A program made the translations under genes and the position numbers. From Chloroflexota bacterium (GTDB lineage: Bacteria > Chloroflexota > Dehalococcoidia > SZUA-161): 17,670 nt of DNA. Position 1 is the stretch's first letter. Every line of letters starts with the position of its first letter. Below are positions 1 to 6,224 of the stretch, piece by piece. The stretch covers positions 1 to 17,670 of the forward strand of contig VGNW01000025.1 of assembly GCA_016865955.1 (NCBI GenBank). Reading direction: 5' to 3'. Below the pieces are notes generated by a model. That model saw nothing but the letters and a program-made list of their open reading frames with translations. It was not told the DNA's origin and ran no database searches.

Positions 1-627
1 GGAATGTGCCCGCAGCTCGTTGCTCTCGAAGAAATCGCTGACAAACTCGGTGCACGTCATGAACTGGTGTCTGCGTTGAAGCCCGGAGTTCGGGTCGTTC
101 AGCAATGCCTCAACCGGGTCGAATTCGCCGGGGAGAGCGGGAGGGTTCCACAGCACCTGCATGGCGGCGAATCCCCACTCCCATACCTTGCCCTGCGCGA
201 ACCAGGCGAGGGTTTCGGCATCCCTTGGCGATATTCTTTCCACCTCTTTGACGTTCTTCTCGACGATATCCGGCTGCGGGGTCATTATCCCGGTTTCCTT
301 GTCCCAGGTCAGGGAGCGATAGGAAACTATGCATCTTCCATCGGGGAACACCATTGAGCTATTTACCGGCGGGAAAATGTAGCTCAGACCTCTTTCGTGG
401 AGCTTGAAGTCCTGGTTACAGGGGCTGGCCCAGAACCCCGCTACGTGGGCGCAGGGGTTGCCGCGGAAACCGGACGCCGGACGCGGCTCAGTGCAGGCGC
501 CGCCGCCCATCTCACGCCTCTGCTCGAAGAGACCAACCGTGTAGCCATTTCTAACCATGTAATTGGCGGCTATCAGTCCCTGGTGTCCTCCTCCGATTAC
601 TACAACATCGAAACTTGCGTCAGCCAA
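1..627 (-). CDS. FAD-dependent oxidoreductase, CrtI/PYROXD2-like (C-terminus cut by window edge)
   Basis: This is the N-terminal 209 codons of an FAD/NAD(P)-dependent oxidoreductase. Translation from a TTG codon gives an FAD-binding Rossmann start, FDVVVIGGGHQGLIAANYM, followed by an acidic end of beta-2 (LFEQRREMGGGACTE). The GGGHxGL and GGGA pattern is typical of the phytoene-desaturase/PYROXD2 branch of flavoproteins. The TTG start is chosen because a strong AAGGAGGT ribosome site lies 4 nt upstream and no in-frame ATG or GTG lies between. The rest of the protein, including the substrate-binding part, is outside the window, so the substrate cannot be inferred. It follows the aldehyde oxidoreductase gene on the same strand after an 86-bp gap filled by a double hairpin, and is probably part of the same transcript. 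It is the second flavoprotein of this type in the cluster. Confidence 0.85.
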   Translation of the reverse strand, partial: MADASFDVVVIGGGHQGLIAANYMVRNGYTVGLFEQRREMGGGACTEPRPASGFRGNPCAHVAGFWASPCNQDFKLHERGLSYIFPPVNSSMVFPDGRCIVSYRSLTWDKETGIMTPQPDIVEKNVKEVERISPRDAETLAWFAQGKVWEWGFAAMQVLWNPPALPGEFDPVEALLNDPNSGLQRRHQFMTCTEFVSDFFESNELRAHS

Positions 628-642
628 TTGGACCTCCTTTTG

Positions 643-703
643 TGTAGCGTTGCCACTCCTGTGGCAACGAATTCCACGTCGTGACTCCTGTCACGACGCT
701 ACA
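643..703. repeat. 61-bp composite inverted repeat made of two hairpins with TCCT loops
   Basis: Two perfect 9-bp stems, 648-669 (CGTTGCCAC/GTGGCAACG) and 677-698 (CGTCGTGAC/GTCACGACG), each enclose a TCCT tetraloop. The outermost 7 bases, TGTAGCG and CGCTACA, are also complementary, so the whole block can fold as a cruciform-like structure. It fills the gap between the aldehyde oxidoreductase stop and the next start. No T-run follows, so a classical terminator is unlikely. It may be a mobile palindrome or an mRNA-stability or attenuation element. Confidence 0.8.
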
Positions 704-713
704 TTTTGCTAAT

Positions 714-2561
714 CTAGCGGCGGAACTTTGCTATGTCTTTGTCTAACTCTTCTAACCCTAATCGTTTCAGGGTGGCTTTGGTCGGTATGCCTTTTTTGTC
801 CCAGCCTCTGGCTTCATAGTACTCGTCTATTAGCACGTCCGGTTTTCTGTAAATCTCGCCGTCTCTCAGACCGCCCTGCAAGGGCTCGGTGTACATCCTT
901 TTGGGCAGGGCATCGTCTTTTCTGCTGAAGCCTTCGCGGATGTTGAAGCAGCGCTCCAGGTTGTAAACCTTCTCTCCCACCAGCGATAGATAGTCGGCGC
1001 TGCCGAACTTGGTCTCGCCCAGAGCGGCCACCAGCATCTTACCTATAATCTCCGGCCCGAAAAGCTCCAGATTGTGTGCCGGGAAGGTGCATGCGTTCAC
1101 CAGCTCTACGGAAGCCACATAGTCGTGATTGTATTTGACGATGTCTCCTTTACCCTCGTCGGCAGCGGCATCAACTAGGCGCGGCTTCGGGTTGCCTATT
1201 TCCTGTGAAGCGTATCCATAACAGTGGTTGGCGCCCATATTGCTCAGGGCATAATTCATGCCCAGTCCCTTCAGTGAACGCGGCTCATATCCCGGCATCT
1301 CCAGCCCCTTGACATGCATGGCGTATTGCTCCGAGCCTTTGCCGATACGTTCCGCAGCCCTCTTCGTGCCCTCAGCCAGGATATCGCCAATGCCTTGGCG
1401 ATGCGCAATCTTCTCGATGAGCTTGAGCATAGGCTCGGGGTCGCCGTATTTGAGAACCAGACCGTCTGTGTCCCGGGTGGTCAGTATGCCCTTTTCGAAC
1501 AATTCGTAGGCAAAACCGATGGCAACGCCGGTGCTTATGGTATCCACACCTAGCTCGCAACACATATAGTCTGCCTTCACTGTTGCCCCGAGGTCGGTGC
1601 ATGCTGTGGGACCTGCGAAAGCCCAGATACTTTCATACTGAGGTCCCTCGCTGGTTACCCCAGCGTAGGGGCCTTCGACTACCGTGCGGGTCTTGCCGCA
1701 CTTCAACATGCAGGCGTAACAGCCGGAATGCTTCTGCGTGATTGCGGCATATTGCAGGAAGGAAAGCTTATCCCAGCCTTCCAAATCCGCCGAGCGAAAG
1801 TTTCGCACCGGAAAAGTCCCCATAGCGAAACCGGGGACATCGACGCCCATGGCGGTACCGTAGTCGCGGAACGGCCCGAAACCCAGGCCTGCCTGGAAGT
1901 CTTTCACCTGTTGTTTTACCAGCCTGGCGAACTCCGCCGGGTCAGCCGGCAAATCTTTATGCTCAGCCTCAACCACTATAGCTTTGAGGTTCTTGGAAGC
2001 CATAACCGTGCCGGTGCCACCGCGACCGGCGGCACGCCTGCCGCTAAAAACGCCGGCGTAGCGTACCATCTTCTCAGCAGCGGGGCCGATGCAAATCATG
2101 CGCGCTTTAGCCCCGTGCTGTTTCTTCAGATAGTCCTGAGCCTGGCTGGTGGTTTTGCCCCGGATAGCGCTGGCATCGCGGATTTCGTATTTGCCGTCTT
2201 TGATATGCAGATATGAGGGCTTTGCCGCCTTGCCCTCGAGTATAATCATTTCCAGACCTGCCCACTTGAGCCAGGCGCCGAAATCGCCGCCGCCGTAGCT
2301 TCGGGTGAAGGTGTTGCTCAGCGGGCTTTTTGTGATGACCACCCATTTCGAAACGGACTGTGCGTTGGTACCTGCAAGCGGTCCCGTAACGAACAGGAGT
2401 TTGTTTTTATCTCCTAAAGGGTCTGTCCCTGCGGGGACCTCATCGTAAAGATATTTTGCGCCGAGGCCGCGTCCGCCAACATAATCCGTAGCTATCTTTT
2501 GAGGTATGCTCTCTGCCTTTATCGCACCGCCGGACAGATTCACGCGCAGCAGCTTACGCAT
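714..2561 (-). CDS. Aldehyde:ferredoxin oxidoreductase (tungsten/molybdenum pterin enzyme)
   Basis: A 615-residue protein, full length for the AOR family, which interconverts aldehydes and carboxylates using ferredoxin. The N-terminal domain shows VGGRGLGAKYLYDE, the FVTGPLAGT segment and SYGGGDFGAWLKWAG, which fit the family's pterin-binding domain. The [4Fe-4S] ligands are visible as C281-x2-C284-x3-C288 (GCYACMLKCGK) plus C491 in NACTFPAHN, at nearly the same spacing as in the Pyrococcus enzyme. The start follows AGGAGGAACC-ATG, 12 nt after the stop of the upstream FAD oxidoreductase, so the two are co-transcribed. Which aldehyde or acid is used cannot be told; family members act on sugar-derived, amino-acid-derived or aromatic aldehydes. 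No dedicated ferredoxin gene is present, so electrons may go to a general ferredoxin pool or to the neighbouring flavoproteins (inference). The protein should be cytoplasmic, with no signal peptide. Confidence 0.95.
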   Translation of the reverse strand: MRKLLRVNLSGGAIKAESIPQKIATDYVGGRGLGAKYLYDEVPAGTDPLGDKNKLLFVTGPLAGTNAQSVSKWVVITKSPLSNTFTRSYGGGDFGAWLKWAGLEMIILEGKAAKPSYLHIKDGKYEIRDASAIRGKTTSQAQDYLKKQHGAKARMICIGPAAEKMVRYAGVFSGRRAAGRGGTGTVMASKNLKAIVVEAEHKDLPADPAEFARLVKQQVKDFQAGLGFGPFRDYGTAMGVDVPGFAMGTFPVRNFRSADLEGWDKLSFLQYAAITQKHSGCYACMLKCGKTRTVVEGPYAGVTSEGPQYESIWAFAGPTACTDLGATVKADYMCCELGVDTISTGVAIGFAYELFEKGILTTRDTDGLVLKYGDPEPMLKLIEKIAHRQGIGDILAEGTKRAAERIGKGSEQYAMHVKGLEMPGYEPRSLKGLGMNYALSNMGANHCYGYASQEIGNPKPRLVDAAADEGKGDIVKYNHDYVASVELVNACTFPAHNLELFGPEIIGKMLVAALGETKFGSADYLSLVGEKVYNLERCFNIREGFSRKDDALPKRMYTEPLQGGLRDGEIYRKPDVLIDEYYEARGWDKKGIPTKATLKRLGLEELDKDIAKFRR

Positions 2562-2573
2562 GGTTCCTCCTCT

Positions 2574-4013
2574 TTATTTCCCGAGATAGTCTGTGATGCT
2601 CTCGCAAACAGGGAATGCGATATGGAAACACTTGTCGGACATCTGGGTGCTCACGGAGCGAATTGAGTCTCCGGCGAAGTAGAGCCCTTTGAGATTGGGC
2701 GGCTGAAAATCGATTTCCACAGGCACTACGGCATAGGCGTATCTGGTGAAGTTGAGTTGCAGGTTCATTCCTTCGTATTGAATAGCCTTCTTGAAGCCGG
2801 GGAAAGCTTTTTCCACAGCGTCTTTCCATCTCTTGTATGCTTCCCTGACCTTCTCCATGGGAGCTGTGAGACCGAAATTGGTCGCTTCCAAAGAGCCGGG
2901 GATCATGGCGCTCACAAGCTGTTTCCCCGACGGCACTCTGGCATCGGTGTATGAGCCCAGGGTGCAATCACCAACGTAGGTGGGGAGGCCGTAGTCGGCA
3001 TCGAATACATGAATCCAGCCGTACCCTTTCTCGGGCAGGACCTTCTCCCGAAGCAGAAAAAAGCCGGAAAGGTCATGGCCGGCGAGCTCGCTGCACTTTC
3101 TGATGGATTCAACCCAGTCTTTTCTGAGGTACTCCTGTCTGATGATGTTTCGGGCAACTGCCTCGAAGATGGGTATGGCGCATATAACTGCGGAGGAGCC
3201 ATATTCCTCCAGCATATTGCAGTTGCTTTCATCCTGAGCCACCACTCCGGTCGCTGTTCTCTTCTCTATGTTTATGCTTCTGACCCTTCTATTGGTGATA
3301 ACCTTGCCGCCGTGGTCTTTGTAGTATTCGGCAAGCGGGGCGATGATGGCATCCTCGAGAGGCCCGGGCTTGGGATACCAGATGTGTATCGAGCCGACGC
3401 GATTGAAGGTGCCCATGGAGTTGGCGACCATGCCGAAGTTCACGTCTTTGATGGGTGCGCCGACGATGGGCCCCATCCCGTGAAGAATTGCCTGCGTAAT
3501 CGGGTCTGAAACGTTCTTATTTATCCAGTCGGCGAAGGATACATTCACCACTTTACGGCACTCTTCAAGCGACATGTCCTCTGTGATAGCGGCTATTCTC
3601 TTAATCTCCTTCATGGACTCCTTGCCCATGCTTACTCCGGTAGCGAAGGCGAAGAACTCGAAAAAGTTCTCAGCGCCCAGCTTGGGGTCCATGGCGAAGT
3701 AATCGATTTTGCCCGTTTTCTCTTTGGTTACCAGGCCCATCGTCCAGGGCACGGCTTTGTTTTTAAGGGGCAATCCCAGGTGGTTGAATAGCTTGTAGAG
3801 GTAGGTCTTTTCCGCAGAGCCGTACTGGGAGGCGAAGAAGTGGGTAGCGCTATCGACACGGCAGCCGTGAAAGTTTACCGAGCGGAATCTTCCACCGAGT
3901 GCAGGGGCTCTTTCGATGATTACGGATTTGACGCCTTCCTTGGCGAGCAGGCACCCTGCTGCCAGACCTCCGGGACCGCCGCCGACTATGATAACATCGA
4001 AGTCTTTCTTCAT
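2574..4013 (-). CDS. FAD-dependent oxidoreductase, phytoene-desaturase-like (COG1233 type)
   Basis: A 479-residue flavoprotein. The N-terminus, KDFDVIIVGGGPGGLAAG (GxGxxG about residues 11-16), ends beta-2 with VIIERAP followed by ALGGRF, the usual FAD-binding dyad of the CrtI/amine-oxidase superfamily. The C-terminal LKGLYFAGDSIRSVSTQ (about residues 440-457) is the second FAD contact, the 'GLYFAGD' motif. It is complete and of normal length. It is the first gene of the leftward operon and is followed after 12 nt by the aldehyde oxidoreductase. It probably oxidises or reduces a C-C bond, or relays electrons to the tungsten enzyme, but sequence alone does not say which. There is no clear membrane helix. 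Upstream lie a TATAGT box and a 19-bp direct repeat that may control it. Confidence 0.9.
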   Translation of the reverse strand: MKKDFDVIIVGGGPGGLAAGCLLAKEGVKSVIIERAPALGGRFRSVNFHGCRVDSATHFFASQYGSAEKTYLYKLFNHLGLPLKNKAVPWTMGLVTKEKTGKIDYFAMDPKLGAENFFEFFAFATGVSMGKESMKEIKRIAAITEDMSLEECRKVVNVSFADWINKNVSDPITQAILHGMGPIVGAPIKDVNFGMVANSMGTFNRVGSIHIWYPKPGPLEDAIIAPLAEYYKDHGGKVITNRRVRSINIEKRTATGVVAQDESNCNMLEEYGSSAVICAIPIFEAVARNIIRQEYLRKDWVESIRKCSELAGHDLSGFFLLREKVLPEKGYGWIHVFDADYGLPTYVGDCTLGSYTDARVPSGKQLVSAMIPGSLEATNFGLTAPMEKVREAYKRWKDAVEKAFPGFKKAIQYEGMNLQLNFTRYAYAVVPVEIDFQPPNLKGLYFAGDSIRSVSTQMSDKCFHIAFPVCESITDYLGK

Positions 4014-4095
4014 GACCTGCCCCCTTAATTCAGGATGGTTCTACCATAAGCGAAGCCTGCGCGGTTTGCCGAGGAATTCCGATGCGAGAAAGGCT

Positions 4096-4101
4096 ACTAT
4101 A
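4096..4101 (-). promoter_or_regulatory. Candidate -10 element for the leftward oxidoreductase operon
   Basis: TATAGT on the minus strand lies about 85 bp before the ATG at 4013. There is no recognisable -35 hexamer 16-18 bp upstream (ATCGCT region), so the promoter would need an activator. The direct repeats at 4131-4171 would then sit at about -42 to -82 relative to the predicted start. Assignment is by eye only. Confidence 0.4.
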
Positions 4102-4130
4102 TTGCCAGGGTTTTTGCAAGCGATTTAGCT

Positions 4131-4171
4131 TAACTTTGGATTAGTTTTTGCCTAACTTTGGATTAGTTTTT
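4131..4171. repeat. Tandem 19-bp direct repeat, 22-bp period (possible regulator site)
   Basis: TAACTTTGGATTAGTTTTT occurs at 4131-4149 and again, identical, at 4153-4171, separated by GCC. A 22-bp period is about two helical turns, which would place two bound proteins on the same face of the DNA. It lies between the end of the LuxR-type gene (4202) and the start of the oxidoreductase operon, just upstream of the candidate -10 box. The binding role is inferred; the repeat is directly visible. Confidence 0.75.
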
Positions 4172-4201
4172 TGACAGCATGTGAATTGCAGGGCTCGGTT
4201 A

Positions 4202-4525
4202 TCAACGGCTCTGAGACGGCTTTTGTTTCATGAGTTGGGCTATGGTTTCCGTTGCCTCGGGGCCCAGTGATGCCAGGAGGTCTGCCACTTCTTCGAGAGA
4301 GTACAGCTCTCGCAGGTCAACTGCGCCCTTCTTTAGTGCCAGAATGACCAACTGGGCGCGGTTTCGTGCCTTCAGCTTGGTGGATGCCTGATGCAGGGAT
4401 ATTTTCACTGCGCTGGTGGTTATGCACAGTTGACGGCCGATCTCCTGGTTGGTCAAACCGCGACCTACCAGGCTGACCACCTCGCGCTCCCGGGGCGTCA
4501 AAATGGTGTCTTGCTGTCTCGCCAT
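4202..4525 (-). CDS. Small LuxR/NarL-type helix-turn-helix regulator
   Basis: A 107-residue protein with a GerE/LuxR C-terminal DNA-binding domain at about residues 9-65: LTPREREVVSLVGRGLTNQEIGRQL, then SAVKISLHQASTKLKARNR. There is no receiver or autoinducer domain, only a short acidic and polar C-terminal tail of about 40 residues (SLEEVADLLASLGPEATETIAQLM). It may therefore respond to a ligand through the tail or through a partner, or act constitutively. The start is placed at the ATG for MARQQD. The reading frame does extend to a TTG at 4594, but that TTG is part of a consensus TTGACA -35 box, so the upstream codons are better read as promoter and leader. No strong ribosome site precedes either start. 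Sitting between the two divergent gene groups, it is the natural candidate to control both (inference). Confidence 0.85.
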   Translation of the reverse strand: MARQQDTILTPREREVVSLVGRGLTNQEIGRQLCITTSAVKISLHQASTKLKARNRAQLVILALKKGAVDLRELYSLEEVADLLASLGPEATETIAQLMKQKPSQSR

Positions 4526-4565
4526 GCTTTGTGTGCCGGTTAGTTCGGTGTGTCTTGTACCCGAC

Positions 4566-4594
4566 AATTTACTTTGAAGGTGGGTTTTTGTCAA
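4566..4594 (-). promoter_or_regulatory. Sigma-70-type promoter of the LuxR-type gene
   Basis: On the minus strand a perfect TTGACA (4594-4589) is followed by a 17-bp spacer and TAAATT (4571-4566, 4 of 6 matches to TATAAT). The predicted start of transcription lies about 35 nt before the chosen ATG. It faces away from the kinase promoter. Confidence 0.6.
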
Positions 4595-4604
4595 GTTTCA
4601 GCGA

Positions 4605-4630
4605 GGGCACAGCACGCTGTGCCCCTACGG
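4605..4630. repeat. Perfect 20-bp palindrome with CCTACGG tail between divergent promoters
   Basis: GGGCACAGC and GCTGTGCCC form a 9-bp stem around AC (4605-4624), followed by CTACGG. It lies exactly between the -35 boxes of the LuxR-type gene and the kinase gene, an operator-like place. The right flank, CCCCTACGGTTG, recurs identically at 15456-15467 beside another palindrome, so it is also a member of a dispersed repeat family. Confidence 0.8.
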
Positions 4631-4659
4631 TTGCGTCCTTAACTCCTTCTGTGCATAAT
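4631..4659 (+). promoter_or_regulatory. Promoter of the kinase / RuBisCO-like operon
   Basis: TTGCGT (4631-4636), a 17-bp spacer and CATAAT (4654-4659, 5 of 6 to consensus) lie just before the kinase gene. Transcription would begin about 14 nt upstream of the ATG, and the leader would contain only the ribosome site GGTAGGAG. The TTG of the -35 box is the end of the repeat flank described at 4605-4630. Confidence 0.5.
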
Positions 4660-4679
4660 GAGGGTAGGAGCGGGAATCG

Positions 4680-6224
4680 ATGCCTAAATACATAATTGCC
4701 CACGATGTCGGCACCAGCGGCAATAAGGCGGTGCTGGTCGACATCGAGGGGAAAGTGCACGGCAAGTGCTTCGAGCCCTATCCGGTCTCCTATCCAAAAA
4801 CAGACTGGGCGGAGCAGTCGCCGGAGGACTGGTGGAACGCGGTCAAGGAGACAACGCGCCTTCTGCTGAAAGAGACGGGTGTGTCTCCCGACGATGTGCT
4901 GTGCGTGACTCACTGCGTGCAGATGTTGGGCGTGGTGGCGGTGGGTTCGGACGGGAAGCCGCTGCGCCCCGCCATAATCTGGCTGGATAACCGGGCATGT
5001 AAACAGGCGGAGCGAGTGATGAGAAAGTTCATTCACGCCCGCATTTTTACACTGCTTGCCGGCGCTACCCTGTGCGGCAAGGACTGCCTGCCCAAGATGC
5101 TCTGGGTTAAACAGGAAGAGCCTGACATCTATAAAAATACCTACCGTTTTCTCGATGGCAACGGCTATCTGATTTATCGCAGCACGGGCAAGATGGCGAT
5201 GGAGTGGACGGGCGCGTCAGTGTACGGGATGGACCTCAAGAAGAAAGCATGGATGAAAGGCGTCTTCAAGTATGTAGGATTCGATCCTGGGAAGCTGCCG
5301 TCGCTGGTGCGCTCCATCGATAAGGTGGGCGGTCTTACCAGGGAATCTGCCACCGAACTCGGACTTAAAGAGGGGACGCCTGTTGTGGCAGGCGCAGGCG
5401 ATGCCGCCTGCGCTGCCGTCGGTTCGGGCGCTGTGGGCGAGGGTGAAGGACATGTCTATCTGGGCACGTCGGGCTGGGTGGGGGTGGTCACACAGAAAAC
5501 ACTCAAGGGCAAGTACGGAATTGCGACCATCCATTCCGCGGACCCGGATAAGGCGTTTCTCATCGCTGAGATGGAGACCGCCGGAGCCTGCCTGCAATGG
5601 GCTGGCGACAGGCTGTACGCGCCGGAGAAGGCGAATCCGCGCATCTCGAATATCTACGCTTATATGGACGGACAAATCGACCGCATCCCGCCGGGGTCGA
5701 ACAATTTAGTCTTTACGCCCTGGCTTTGCGGCGAGAGGGCGCCCGTAGCCGACTGCTATGTGCGTTCCAGCTTTCTCAACCTCACCCCCGCGCATACGCG
5801 AGAGCATATGCTCCGCGCGGTCTACGAAGGGGTCGCTTATAATATTCGCTGGATGGTTGAGATAGTGGACAATCATTTCAGATTTCCTCTGCCCAGGCTG
5901 AGGGTTATCGGGGGAGGGTCGAGGGGTGCGCCCTGGATGCAGATACTGGCGGATGTCACGCATAGAAAGGTTGAATCCGTGCAGAACCCTCTGGAGGCGG
6001 GGGCGGTGGGCGCGGCGCTGGTGGCGGCGGTGGGCATGGGGATATATCCCAGTTTCGAGGCTCTGAAACAGGTGGTCAAAGTAGATAGGGTTTTTGAGCC
6101 GCAGGCACGGAACTATCCGGTTTACGACAGGCTGTTCCGTTCCTATCAGGAATCATACGGAAGCCTGCGGCGATTCTATAAACGGCTCAACGAGAACAGT
6201 TCGGGCGAGGAGGTGTGTAAATGA
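4680..6224 (+). CDS. FGGY-family carbohydrate kinase (xylulokinase-like)
   Basis: A 514-residue, full-length FGGY sugar kinase, which transfers the ATP gamma-phosphate to a sugar or polyol. The N-terminal phosphate-1 loop is HDVGTSGNKAVLVD (about residues 8-21), with the likely adenosine/phosphate-2 region GAGDAACAAVGSG then YLGTSGWVGV (about 237-267). The C-terminal signature GGGSRGAPWMQILADV (about 410-425) and the helix EAGAVGAALVA follow. It resembles xylulokinases most, but the substrate cannot be assigned by eye; ribulose, xylulose or a branched or deoxy ketose are all possible. The start follows GTAGGAG. Its stop overlaps the RuBisCO-like gene start (ATGA), so the two proteins are translationally coupled. 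The simplest reading is that it makes the phosphorylated substrate of the RLP (inference). Confidence 0.92.
   Translation: MPKYIIAHDVGTSGNKAVLVDIEGKVHGKCFEPYPVSYPKTDWAEQSPEDWWNAVKETTRLLLKETGVSPDDVLCVTHCVQMLGVVAVGSDGKPLRPAIIWLDNRACKQAERVMRKFIHARIFTLLAGATLCGKDCLPKMLWVKQEEPDIYKNTYRFLDGNGYLIYRSTGKMAMEWTGASVYGMDLKKKAWMKGVFKYVGFDPGKLPSLVRSIDKVGGLTRESATELGLKEGTPVVAGAGDAACAAVGSGAVGEGEGHVYLGTSGWVGVVTQKTLKGKYGIATIHSADPDKAFLIAEMETAGACLQWAGDRLYAPEKANPRISNIYAYMDGQIDRIPPGSNNLVFTPWLCGERAPVADCYVRSSFLNLTPAHTREHMLRAVYEGVAYNIRWMVEIVDNHFRFPLPRLRVIGGGSRGAPWMQILADVTHRKVESVQNPLEAGAVGAALVAAVGMGIYPSFEALKQVVKVDRVFEPQARNYPVYDRLFRSYQESYGSLRRFYKRLNENSSGEEVCK

Noticed and set aside
397..684. Open frame of 95 codons on the plus strand
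   Set aside because: It lies opposite the flavoprotein gene, which has a clear FAD-binding motif and ribosome site on the minus strand, and it runs into the hairpin block.
643..703. Intrinsic terminator or CRISPR-like array
   Set aside because: No T-run follows either stem, and there are only two non-identical units with no spacers.
1728..2216. 162-codon plus-strand frame opposite the aldehyde oxidoreductase
   Set aside because: The minus-strand frame encodes a full AOR with its cysteine ligands; this is a shadow with no recognisable motif or ribosome site.
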